12,566 bases of DNA from Clostridia bacterium (lineage in GTDB: Bacteria; Bacillota; DULZ01), in NCBI GenBank assembly GCA_012520135.1, contig JAAYOX010000113.1:1-12566 (forward strand). The letters run 5' to 3'. Positions 5,934-12,566 of this stretch are shown in pieces. Position numbers and translations under genes: made by a program. Position 1 is the first letter of the stretch. Each line of letters starts with the position of its first letter. The notes under the pieces were generated by a model. The model was not told where the DNA came from. It did not search any database and saw only the letters and a program-made list of their open reading frames with translations.

Positions 5934-6821
5934 ATGCTCTGGAAATTGTTTAGCACTGCTTTTGGTAAAAGTCAGCGGCGGGAGCGAAAGAAGGAAAAAC
6001 ACCCTCAACCACAGACGGCAGATAGCCTTTTAAAAGCGATTCCGGTACAGGAACCCAGGGTTTTGGCTCCGGATATCATTGAGTTGTGGCCTTCCATGGA
6101 TGAACAGGACCGCCAACAGTTGCGGGAACAGGCCCAGGATTACGGCTGGGAAGCCTACTTCATTACGGATTTGGAAGATGCGGTTCCGGAAAAGAGATTG
6201 GTTGCTATTGAGATTCTGGGTCTGATTGGAGGTAAACAATCCGTTTGGCCCCTCTTAAATGCTTTGGCTTCTAAAAATGAAGATGTCTGTTTTACTGCCG
6301 CCAATGCTTTAAAAGAGTTGCAGGCGCCAAATTTAATGGAGACCCTCATCGATATTTTAGCGATTCCCGAACGGTGGCCCCCGGCCAGGGTGGCTGAAAT
6401 TATTTTGGCTCGCGGCAGCGAAGGAGTCATGCCTTTACTGGAACGACTGCCTATTGCTCCCGCGGCCAGCCGCGGTTATATTATAGAGTTGCTGGGTGAG
6501 TTGGAAGATGTGAGGGCAGTTCCATATTTAATCAATGTGATTGAAGACGATAATCCCGTCATTCGTGCCAAGGGAGCCAGTGCCTTGGCCCGGCTAAACG
6601 GACCGGTGACGGAGGTCACTGATTCTTTACTGAGGGCATTAGAGGATGAGGCTTGGGAGGTCAGGGCCCAGGCAGCCTTGGCAGCAGGAAATATGGGCCT
6701 GAAAGAAGCGGCTCCCACGTTAGAAACGCTAGTTAGTGAGGATCCTGACTGGCGAGTGCAAGAAAACGCCAGGAAAGCAATAGAACAATTATCAGTGGTA
6801 GATGAACGGCCACCAAGTTGA
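5934..6821 (+). CDS. HEAT-repeat (PBS lyase-type) protein of unknown function
   Basis: A 295-residue protein. It has a basic N-terminus (a cluster of Arg/Lys at about residues 13-22) and a linker, then helical repeats from about residue 75 to the end. Repeat units of HEAT/PBS-lyase type are visible, for example KRLVAIEILGLIGGKQSVWP, DVCFTAANALKELQ, NPVIRAKGASALARL and WEVRAQAALAAGNMG. Such repeats make protein-binding scaffolds, and no catalytic motif is seen. Despite the PBS-lyase repeat name there is no reason to infer phycobilin chemistry. The ATG has an AGGAGG site 8 nt upstream and lies 31 nt after yedF, so it probably shares the selD-yedF transcript. A role in selenium metabolism is possible from position but unproven. 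Confidence 0.8.
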   Translation: MLWKLFSTAFGKSQRRERKKEKHPQPQTADSLLKAIPVQEPRVLAPDIIELWPSMDEQDRQQLREQAQDYGWEAYFITDLEDAVPEKRLVAIEILGLIGGKQSVWPLLNALASKNEDVCFTAANALKELQAPNLMETLIDILAIPERWPPARVAEIILARGSEGVMPLLERLPIAPAASRGYIIELLGELEDVRAVPYLINVIEDDNPVIRAKGASALARLNGPVTEVTDSLLRALEDEAWEVRAQAALAAGNMGLKEAAPTLETLVSEDPDWRVQENARKAIEQLSVVDERPPS

Positions 6822-6922
6822 GTAAATTCATCAGGGAATCTATTGAAGACCGGATGCTTAACACCGAAGACTGATGACTGAAGAACGACGGCTGATGAAT
6901 GAACAGAGGTGGGTGAATACAA

Positions 6923-7123
6923 TTGAGCTACAATATAGGTGATATCGTAAAAATGCGTAAGCCTCATCCCTGTGGCAGTGATCAATGGGAGATAACCAGG
7001 GTAGGCATGGATTTTCGGATTAAATGTTTAGGCTGTGGGCGCCAAGTATTGTTGCCCCGACCTAAATTTGAAAAAGGGGTCAAGGCAGTGATTCAAAGGG
7101 CCTTGTCTGAGGAGCAACCGTAG
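6923..7123 (+). CDS. DUF951 family small protein
   Basis: A 66-residue protein of the DUF951 family, common in Firmicutes and of unknown function. It contains the family core GDIVKMRKPHPCGS, then WEITRVGMDFRIKCLGCGR. Three cysteines (in HPCG and CLGC) suggest a small metal- or nucleic-acid-binding fold, an inference only. The start is TTG, preceded by an AGAGGTGGG site at 6905-6913. The stop codon lies inside the 5' arm of the terminator that follows. The preceding 101 nt (6822-6922) contain loosely repeated GACTGATGA-like words and no gene. Confidence 0.88.
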   Translation: MSYNIGDIVKMRKPHPCGSDQWEITRVGMDFRIKCLGCGRQVLLPRPKFEKGVKAVIQRALSEEQP

Positions 7124-7146
7124 GAGATCGAACCTGCGGTTTTTTA
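7117..7146 (+). terminator. Intrinsic terminator after the DUF951 gene
   Basis: An 8-bp stem, ACCGTAGG with CCTGCGGT including one U-G pair, has an 8-nt loop and is followed by TTTTT. It overlaps the DUF951 stop codon and closes the transcript that includes selD and yedF. Confidence 0.85.
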
Positions 7147-7180
7147 TTGGACCGTTGTCGGTTGTTTTCGAAGTGTACAA

Positions 7181-7285
7181 CGCTGATAATGCTTTGCGGA
7201 GCGGGCGTTGGGCCACAGCCGTCGGCAGCTTGCTGCCGGTAACGGCGTCGGACCTCCGCCGTAGCGAAGCAAACATTATCAGCCT
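7181..7285 (-). repeat. Palindromic repeat family, copy 3 (inverted)
   Basis: A third copy, in the opposite orientation to copies 1 and 2, between the DUF951 terminator and the rpsF promoter. Read on the minus strand, its outer arms are GGCTGATAATG and CATTATCAGC. The inner stem GCCGT/ACGGC with CGGCAG-CAAG-CTGCCG equals copy 2. The first hairpin has a wobble pair (CTTCGC with GCGGAG). It holds part of a minus-strand open frame (7028-7276) that I regard as spurious. Confidence 0.85.
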
Positions 7286-7347
7286 TATACCCTTATCAAG
7301 AAACAGTTAAATTAGACAGTGTTTGCCGCATAAATAGCTGTTGGCTA

Positions 7348-7377
7348 TTGCCTTCCGCTTCCGCATTATGCTATAAT
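7348..7377 (+). promoter_or_regulatory. Sigma-A type promoter of rpsF-ssb-rpsR
   Basis: A perfect -10 TATAAT (7372-7377) lies 18 bp after a -35-like TTGCCT (7348-7353). Transcription would begin near 7384, giving a leader of about 77 nt before rpsF. Confidence 0.7.
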
Positions 7378-7383
7378 CTACAA

Positions 7384-7460
7384 ATGGCGACGAATGACGA
7401 TCGCCTTACAGCCCTGCCCCTCTTGTGGGGCCGTTAGTCCAAAGGGAGGAGGTGAAGTAA
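7384..7460 (+). promoter_or_regulatory. Structured rpsF leader, candidate S6:S18 autoregulatory site
   Basis: Two hairpins can form in the leader: GGCGA/TCGCC (7386-7405) and GCCCC/GGGGC with loop TCTTGT (7416-7431). The sequence CCG follows directly at 7431-7433. Many bacteria, including Firmicutes, carry a conserved rpsF leader motif with a CCG element that binds the S6:S18 complex for feedback control. The match here is partial and judged by eye. The ribosome site AGGGAGGAGGTG (7443-7454) is very strong. Confidence 0.4.
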
Positions 7461-7805
7461 ATGCGCAATTACGAAGCCATGTATATCTTAAGACCTGAAC
7501 TGGGTGAAGAGGAACAGGATGCGGTAATGCAAAAATTTGCCGATCTGGTTACTCAAGCCGGCGGAGAAGTGGTCAAGCTGGATAAATGGGGCAAGCGCAG
7601 ATTAGCCTATGAGGTGAAAAAACTACGGGAAGGTATCTACATCTTGATGCAGTTTAGGGGAACTGCTGCCGTGGCCAAGGAATTGGATCGGGTGTTGAAG
7701 ATCACGGATGAAGTTATCCGCCAGTTAGTCGTTCGCCTCGATGATGATCTTCCTGTAGCAGAAGAACAGGAAGAACAGAAAGAAGAGGTTGTAGCTGCCG
7801 AATAG
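7461..7805 (+). CDS. rpsF: 30S ribosomal protein bS6
   Basis: A 114-residue ribosomal protein that binds 16S rRNA in the platform of the small subunit together with bS18. The start MRNYEAMYILRPEL and the WGKRRLAYEVKKLREGIY core (about residues 43-62) are diagnostic. The acidic Glu-rich C-terminal tail (about 95-114) is usual for the family. It is the first gene of the rpsF-ssb-rpsR cluster, with the partner S18 gene two positions downstream. Confidence 0.97.
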   Translation: MRNYEAMYILRPELGEEEQDAVMQKFADLVTQAGGEVVKLDKWGKRRLAYEVKKLREGIYILMQFRGTAAVAKELDRVLKITDEVIRQLVVRLDDDLPVAEEQEEQKEEVVAAE

Positions 7806-7839
7806 TGTTGAGGAGAAACATTAAAGGGTGGTGTTCGTT

Positions 7840-8268
7840 TTGCTGAACAGGATCGTATTAATTGGTAGGCTTACCCGAGATCCCGAGCTTCGTTATACTA
7901 CCAGCGGCATCGCTGTAGCCAACTTTACCTTAGCCGTAGACCGTCCTTTCACCAATCAACAAGGGGAGAGGGAAGCTGATTTTATCCGGATTATTACCTG
8001 GCGTAAACTGGCGGAAGTTTGTGCCCAAAACCTGGGCAAAGGAAGACTGGTAGCAGTAGACGGACGATTGCAGGTTCGCAGTTATGATGACCAAAACGGG
8101 ATTAGACGGCAAATTTCTGAGGTTGTTGCAGAAACCGTCCGTTTTCTCGATTGGCCTAAAGACCGCGGGCAGTCCGCTGAATTAGATGCCGGCGGTGGTA
8201 TTGATAACTTTGAAGATCCTTTCAGCGGCTCAGGCATCGACTTGGCGGGGGATGACTTTCCTCTATAG
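7840..8268 (+). CDS. ssb: Single-stranded DNA-binding protein
   Basis: SSB coats single-stranded DNA during replication, recombination and repair. An OB fold spans about residues 1-105 (MLNRIVLIGRLTRDPELRYT, then the VANFTLAVDR and ADFIRIITWRKLAE strands). A Gly/Asp-rich linker follows, ending in the acidic tip DDFPL, the partner-binding tail. The TTG at 7840 is preferred over the GTG codons at 7828 and 7831. It gives the family's usual N-terminus and 142 residues, and the GGGTGGTG stretch at 7826-7833 is then a well-placed ribosome site. The position between rpsF and rpsR is typical. Confidence 0.95.
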   Translation: MLNRIVLIGRLTRDPELRYTTSGIAVANFTLAVDRPFTNQQGEREADFIRIITWRKLAEVCAQNLGKGRLVAVDGRLQVRSYDDQNGIRRQISEVVAETVRFLDWPKDRGQSAELDAGGGIDNFEDPFSGSGIDLAGDDFPL

Positions 8269-8293
8269 AATACTGGATTAAGGAGGGAAACGT

Positions 8294-8521
8294 GTGCGTC
8301 GTGATCGAAAGCGTTCTCGTAAACGTGTTTGCAGTTTTTGTGTAGATAAAGTAACAGCAATTGATTATAAAGACACTCACCGCTTACGCCGTTATATTAC
8401 CGAGCGTGGTAAAATTCTGCCGCGGCGGGTGACAGGTAACTGTGCCCATCACCAGCGGATGTTGACTGTGGCTATCAAAAGGGCAAGAAACATTGCTTTG
8501 CTGCCTTTTACTGTAGAATAA
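8294..8521 (+). CDS. rpsR: 30S ribosomal protein bS18
   Basis: A 75-residue small-subunit protein, the partner of bS6. The signature VCSFC-x-DKVTAIDYKD is near the N-terminus, then ITERGKILPRR and the C-terminal TVAIKRARNIALLPF. The CxxC pair plus TGNCAHHQ indicates the cysteine-containing, zinc-binding type rather than the Cys-free paralogue. The GTG start has an AAGGAGGG site upstream at 8280-8287. Confidence 0.97.
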   Translation: MRRDRKRSRKRVCSFCVDKVTAIDYKDTHRLRRYITERGKILPRRVTGNCAHHQRMLTVAIKRARNIALLPFTVE

Positions 8522-8540
8522 TAGCGTAGGGCATTATATT

Positions 8541-8563
8541 AGGGGGCTTAGGCTCCCTTTTTG
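8541..8563 (+). terminator. Intrinsic terminator after rpsR
   Basis: AGGGGGC pairs with GCTCCCT (one G-U) around the loop TTAG and is followed by TTTT. It separates rpsF-ssb-rpsR from yybS-rplI-lonC-dnaB. No convincing promoter was seen between it and yybS, so partial read-through is possible. Confidence 0.8.
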
Positions 8564-8617
8564 TATCAAGGCAGGATTTATCAACCGAAAAGCGAAGATT
8601 CAGGACGAGGTGATCAT

Positions 8618-9595
8618 GTGTCCAGGCAAAGTAATCTGGTGGCCCAAGGGGCCATGTTGGCAGCTGTGGCTGCATTGCTGGGCCTATCCTCCCTGCTGGT
8701 CCCTGTTTTGGGAGTGGTCGCAAATGTAATCTGGACCATCCCTATTATTGTTATTATCCTCCGGTTTGATTTGCGGGCCGGGGTCATGAGTTTGCTGGTA
8801 GCCCTGATTTTGGTTGCCGTTATTGCCGGACCCATGGGAGCTCTGTCTTTGGGGTTGAAGGGAGGCTTGACGGCGTTAATTTTCGGTTATGCTTTTAAAA
8901 AAGGGCTGTCCCCGGGAATTACCATTCTGGGCGGCGGAATAGCTACCGTGGTAGGTACAGCCTTTTTGCTGTTGCTGGCTTTTGCCGTCATGGGAGGGCC
9001 TCTCCTGGACCTGGCAGAGTTGGAAAACACGGTAGACCAAACTCTGTCCTTATATAAGCAATACGGCTTGTTGGAAGCTTTGCTGGAGCAAGGGACCACT
9101 GAGGGGGAATTACGGGAACAAATGTTGCAGATGATGGGGCTGGCTGTCGCCTTGCTCCCGGGAGCCATGTTTTTAGGTTCCCTGACTGCTGCTGCCGTAA
9201 CTTACCTGATCTCCCGGCGGGTGCTGAAAAGGCTGGGCTACAGCCTGAAGCCCATCCCTGCTTTCCGTTATTGGCAAGTGCCTTGGTATTCCGTCTGGGG
9301 TTTGATTGCAGGCTTGGCCTTTTACCTGGCCGGGGATTACCTGGCGTGGAAGCCCCTGGCCTTGATCGGGCAGAATATTATTTATATCTACCTGCCCCTG
9401 TTATTGATTAACGGATTGGCTGTCGCTACCTATTATTATCACCGGTGGTCTCTCAGCCCCTTTTTGAAGGGAATACTGCTGGCATTATCGGTTTTTTACT
9501 TGCCTATTGCCCTTCCGTTTCTGATAATAGTAGGAGCCTTTGACCCTTTGTTCAATTACCGGAAATTGTCGTTTGGAACGAAAGAGGGAGAGTGA
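8618..9595 (+). CDS. yybS: YybS-family (DUF2232) membrane protein
   Basis: A 325-residue polytopic membrane protein with about eight hydrophobic segments, of the DUF2232/YybS family, which commonly sits between rpsR and rplI in Firmicutes. It resembles the membrane S components of ECF transporters, but its substrate is unknown. The GTG at 8618 is chosen because GAGGTGATC just upstream is a near-perfect ribosome site. The longer open frame from 8561 would begin inside the rpsR terminator. The central soluble stretch at about residues 125-165 (LAELENTVDQTLSLYKQYG...) separates two membrane halves. rplI starts 4 nt after the stop. Confidence 0.85.
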   Translation: MSRQSNLVAQGAMLAAVAALLGLSSLLVPVLGVVANVIWTIPIIVIILRFDLRAGVMSLLVALILVAVIAGPMGALSLGLKGGLTALIFGYAFKKGLSPGITILGGGIATVVGTAFLLLLAFAVMGGPLLDLAELENTVDQTLSLYKQYGLLEALLEQGTTEGELREQMLQMMGLAVALLPGAMFLGSLTAAAVTYLISRRVLKRLGYSLKPIPAFRYWQVPWYSVWGLIAGLAFYLAGDYLAWKPLALIGQNIIYIYLPLLLINGLAVATYYYHRWSLSPFLKGILLALSVFYLPIALPFLIIVGAFDPLFNYRKLSFGTKEGE

Positions 9596-9599
9596 TAAG

Positions 9600-10046
9600 A
9601 TGAAGGTGATTTTGCTTACTGATGTTAAGAAGCTGGGACAAAAAGGTGATGTAGTAGAGGTGGCGGAAGGTTACGCCAGAAACTACCTTATTCCCAAAGG
9701 GCTGGCAAAACCGGCTACCGAAGGCAGTTTAAAGGAATTGAAGGTAGTCAAGGAAAGGGAAGCAGCCCAGAAGCAAAAGCAGCTGGAGCAAGCCAAGGAA
9801 CTGGCTTCCCGGTTAGAAGGTAAGGACATCATCATTACCAGCAAAGCCGGTGATAAAGGCCGCCTTTTTGGTTCTGTTACCAATAAAGAGGTGGCCGAGG
9901 CAATCCATGCTCAATATCAGGTGGAAGTGGATCGCCGGAAAGTTGAGTTGAAGGAAGCAATCAAAGCATTAGGGGAATACCCGGTAAAGGTAAAATTACA
10001 CCCGAAAGTATCAGCCAATATGACAGTACGGGTGGTCAGCGAGTAG
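9600..10046 (+). CDS. rplI: 50S ribosomal protein bL9
   Basis: A 148-residue large-subunit protein. The N-terminal rRNA-binding domain has MKVILLTDVKKLGQKGD and the signature GYARNYLIPKGLAKPAT. A long connecting helix rich in Lys/Glu (about residues 41-75) leads to the C-terminal domain. The ATG at 9600 is the start, with GAGGGAGAG upstream at 9584-9592. The open frame extending back to 9540 lies inside yybS and is not coding. It is followed after 15 nt by lonC. Confidence 0.97.
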   Translation: MKVILLTDVKKLGQKGDVVEVAEGYARNYLIPKGLAKPATEGSLKELKVVKEREAAQKQKQLEQAKELASRLEGKDIIITSKAGDKGRLFGSVTNKEVAEAIHAQYQVEVDRRKVELKEAIKALGEYPVKVKLHPKVSANMTVRVVSE

Positions 10047-10061
10047 GAAAGGGGATTTACG

Positions 10062-12011
10062 GTGAAAAAGACGGCCAAGGGGAAGCAGGAGAGCCTGACA
10101 GCAATAAACAGGCTGGTTTCAGAGGAGATAGAACTGGAAAAGAGGATTGCCGCTTTTTACGATATTTTATGTGATATTTTCGGCACAGAAAGGGTAATCC
10201 TTAAAGCTAATAAGTTGGAGGCGCTGGGGCTGATCCGCTCAGACAAGTTGGGAGAACGAGTACTGGGCCTCCAAAAATTAGTAATGGAAGATCCAACACT
10301 GGACCAGCCTCCCCGGGAGCATGAGATAGCCGGCGTTTTGGCTAATTTGGAGATGGCCGTAGCAGATGTGGTAGCTCATCAAGCGTTGGAAGAAAAGCTG
10401 GACCGGCTGATTGCCGAGCGGATGCAGGAACGTCATGAAGAATATTTCCGGGAAGTGAGAGATCAAATCTTAAGAGAGTCCGCCGGTGTGGAAAATGCCC
10501 AGACCCTAAAAAAATTGGCGGTATTAGAAGTAATGGACCAGGTAAAGCTGGCCAAGTCAGCATCGGAAATACTCCGCCCCAGCAGCCTGGAGGAAATTGT
10601 GGGCCAGCAGCAAGCGGTTACAGCCATCATTTCTAAGCTAATCTCACCCTATCCACAACATATGATTCTCTATGGTCCTCCCGGCGTAGGCAAGACAACT
10701 GCCGCCCGCCTGGCTTTGGAAACAGTCAAAAACAAGCCCGGTACGCCTTTTGATGCCAAAGCCCCCTTTATCGAAGTGGACGGTACCACTTTGCGTTGGG
10801 ATCCCCGGGATATTACCAATCCTTTATTAGGCTCCGTTCATGATCCTATTTACCAGGGAGCGAAAAGGGATTTAGCGGATACAGGAGTGCCCGAACCCAA
10901 AATGGGCTTGGTGTCTGAAGCCCATGGGGGTATTCTTTTTATTGATGAGATAGGGGAAATGGATCCTTTGCTTTTGAATAAATTGCTGAAAGTCCTGGAA
11001 GATAAACGGGTTCATTACGAATCTTCCTATTACGATCCCGATGATCCTAATGTGCCTCGCTATATTAAAAAGATATTTGAAGAAGGAATACCGGCTGATT
11101 TCGTACTCATCGGGGCCACCACCAGGGAGCCGGCTGCTTTAAACCCGGCTTTAAGGTCCCGTTGTGCGGAGATCTATTTCGAGCCGTTAACTCCCCAGGA
11201 CATTCAGGAAATTGTTATTAAAGCTGCGGACAAGCTGGGAGCCAAGATAGACAAGGAAGTCCCGAAGATTATCAGCGATTATACTATTGAAGGGCGAAAA
11301 GCCAATAATATCTTATCAGATGCTTACGGCCTGGCTTTGTATCAGAAAAAGCCAAGCCGCCGCAAAACTGCCCTTAAAATTACCAAGGACCATGTCTATC
11401 AAGTAGTGCAGATGGCCCGTTTATCCCCTTATACCATCCGTAAGAGTGAGGAAGAGGCGGAAGTAGGGCGGATTTTCGGTCTGGGAGTAGCAGGGTTTGT
11501 AGGCAGTGTCATTGAAATAGAGGCGGTGGCCCTGGCGGCCCGGGAAAAAGGAAAGGGTAAACTCCGCTTTAATGATACGGCAGGCAGCATGGCCAAAGAC
11601 TCGGTTTTTAACGCAGCCTCCGTGGTGCGGAAAATGCTGGGTGCCGAATTGGAAGACTATGATCTCCACATCAATGTGATTGGGGGAGGAAATATCGACG
11701 GTCCTTCCGCCGGAGTTGCCATTTGCCTGGCACTTTTGAGCGTGATTTCCGGGCAACCCCTGCGGCAGGATGTTGCCGTTACCGGGGAACTGTCTTTGCA
11801 GGGCAAAATTAAACCGGTTGGCGGTATAGTGGAAAAAATTTACGGTGCTAAGCTGGCGGGCATGAAAAAGGTGCTGGTGCCCAAGGATAATGAAAAAGAC
11901 GTACCCCAGGATCTCCAGGGTATTGAAGTAGTGATTGTCAGCAGAATAGAGGAAGCGTTAAAGGAAGCGTTGGCTGTCAGGGGGCCACAGGTGAAAAAAC
12001 AGATTAGTTAA
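10062..12011 (+). CDS. lonC: LonC-type ATP-dependent serine protease (spore-forming Firmicute Lon family)
   Basis: A 649-residue cytoplasmic Lon-family protease. Residues 1-160 are a helical N-terminal region unlike the substrate-binding domain of LonA, and no membrane segment is seen, which separates it from LonB. The AAA+ module has Walker A GPPGVGKT (205-212), Walker B ILFIDEIGEMD (291-301) and a sensor-type GATTREP with downstream Arg residues. The Lon peptidase domain (about 455-640) carries catalytic Ser549 in GPSAG and Lys592, 43 residues apart as in E. coli Lon (Ser679/Lys722). The size and layout match the family restricted mainly to endospore formers. The GTG start has a GGAAAGGGG site. 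It lies between rplI and dnaB, on the same strand with short gaps. Confidence 0.92.
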   Translation: MKKTAKGKQESLTAINRLVSEEIELEKRIAAFYDILCDIFGTERVILKANKLEALGLIRSDKLGERVLGLQKLVMEDPTLDQPPREHEIAGVLANLEMAVADVVAHQALEEKLDRLIAERMQERHEEYFREVRDQILRESAGVENAQTLKKLAVLEVMDQVKLAKSASEILRPSSLEEIVGQQQAVTAIISKLISPYPQHMILYGPPGVGKTTAARLALETVKNKPGTPFDAKAPFIEVDGTTLRWDPRDITNPLLGSVHDPIYQGAKRDLADTGVPEPKMGLVSEAHGGILFIDEIGEMDPLLLNKLLKVLEDKRVHYESSYYDPDDPNVPRYIKKIFEEGIPADFVLIGATTREPAALNPALRSRCAEIYFEPLTPQDIQEIVIKAADKLGAKIDKEVPKIISDYTIEGRKANNILSDAYGLALYQKKPSRRKTALKITKDHVYQVVQMARLSPYTIRKSEEEAEVGRIFGLGVAGFVGSVIEIEAVALAAREKGKGKLRFNDTAGSMAKDSVFNAASVVRKMLGAELEDYDLHINVIGGGNIDGPSAGVAICLALLSVISGQPLRQDVAVTGELSLQGKIKPVGGIVEKIYGAKLAGMKKVLVPKDNEKDVPQDLQGIEVVIVSRIEEALKEALAVRGPQVKKQIS

Positions 12012-12036
12012 GGGCCCTACCGGAAGGATGATGTTT

Positions 12037-12566
12037 ATGAGTACACCCTTTGACCGGGTTCCTCCTCAAAATTTGGAGGCAGAACAGTCGGTACTGGGTT
12101 CTATGTTATTAGCTAAAGAAGCTATCGATGAAGTAACCGATATTTTGACCGCTAAAGATTTTTACAGGGACAGTCATGGCTGGATCTTTGATGCCATGCT
12201 GTCTCTGTATGCCAAGCAAGAACCCATCGATTTGATCACTTTGGCGGAAGAACTGGAACGGCAAAAGTTGCTGGAGAAAGTAGGCGGTGCTTCTTACCTG
12301 GCCTTGCTGGCAAGTACAGTGCCTACTGCAGCCAATGCCCGCTATTATGCGGAAATTGTGGCGGAAAAATCCCTTCTGAGGAGTTTAATCCTGGCTTGCA
12401 CCTCTGTAATCCAACAGTGCTATGAAGCCGGTGAGGAGGTTGCCGCACTCTTGGACGAAGCGGAAAAATCCATTCTTCAGGTGGCTCAGCAACGTCGTAA
12501 TGAAGGCTTTTCCCATGTAAAACCGCTGATCCTGGAAGTCATTGATCAGTTGGATATGCTGGCCAA
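12037..12566 (+). CDS. dnaB: Replicative DNA helicase DnaB, N-terminal part (runs off window)
   Basis: The first 176 codons of the ring helicase that unwinds DNA at the replication fork. The N-terminal domain starts MSTPFDRVPPQNLEAEQSVLGSML and includes AKDFYRDSHGWIFDAM, EPIDLITLAEEL and VGGASYLALLASTVPTAANA, all typical of DnaB. The RecA-like ATPase domain lies beyond the window. The ATG at 12037 is preferred over 12028 and 12031 because it is the one correctly spaced from GGAAGG (12022-12027). The gene follows lonC after 25 nt. Confidence 0.95.
   Translation, partial: MSTPFDRVPPQNLEAEQSVLGSMLLAKEAIDEVTDILTAKDFYRDSHGWIFDAMLSLYAKQEPIDLITLAEELERQKLLEKVGGASYLALLASTVPTAANARYYAEIVAEKSLLRSLILACTSVIQQCYEAGEEVAALLDEAEKSILQVAQQRRNEGFSHVKPLILEVIDQLDMLA

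Noticed and set aside
7028..7276. 82-residue minus-strand open frame through repeat copy 3
   Set aside because: Its N-terminal half is just the translated repeat and the rest is antisense to the DUF951 gene; equivalent frames in copies 1 and 2 shift because of indels.
9540..9599. Longer N-terminus for bL9
   Set aside because: The extension overlaps the end of yybS, while ATG 9600 gives the standard bL9 start with a good ribosome site.

Overview
The window reads as a chromosomal segment of a mid-GC, anaerobic, probably endospore-forming Firmicute of the class Clostridia (Peptococcaceae/Desulfotomaculales-like). The reasons are the rpsF-ssb-rpsR-yybS-rplI-lonC-dnaB gene order, a spore-type Lon protease (LonC), the UPF0756, DUF951 and CvpA families, and clear use of selenocysteine (Sec). 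No species can be named from the sequence alone.

Left edge (1-706, minus strand): the 5' part of a copper-translocating P-type ATPase (copA). Its first metal-binding domain has an in-frame UGA exactly where the first Cys of the CxxC copper site belongs (GMT-U-AAC). A bacterial SECIS-like hairpin follows immediately. A good promoter and a CsoR-like palindrome lie upstream. This is the most unusual feature in the window.

635-1231: a divergent intergenic region of about 600 bp, mostly filled by a roughly 277-bp nested inverted-repeat element (877-1153). Then come two membrane-protein genes on the plus strand, a UPF0756/DUF441 protein and a CvpA-family protein.

2464-2833: two tandem copies of a palindromic repeat of about 120 bp. 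A third copy lies inverted at 7181-7285. The paired arms differ between copies in compensating ways, so the fold is conserved rather than only the sequence.

2834-7146: a run of co-directional genes: M18 aminopeptidase, selD (itself a selenoprotein with UGA at codon 15 and its own SECIS), yedF, a HEAT-repeat protein and a DUF951 protein. It ends in an intrinsic terminator. selD and yedF form the selenium part; SelD makes the selenophosphate needed to decode UGA in both selD and copA.

7348-12566: a housekeeping block. A sigma-A type promoter and structured leader precede rpsF-ssb-rpsR, which ends at a terminator. yybS, rplI, lonC and the start of dnaB follow, cut off by the window edge. gdpP, which separates yybS and rplI in Bacillus, is absent here, and lonC lies between rplI and dnaB.
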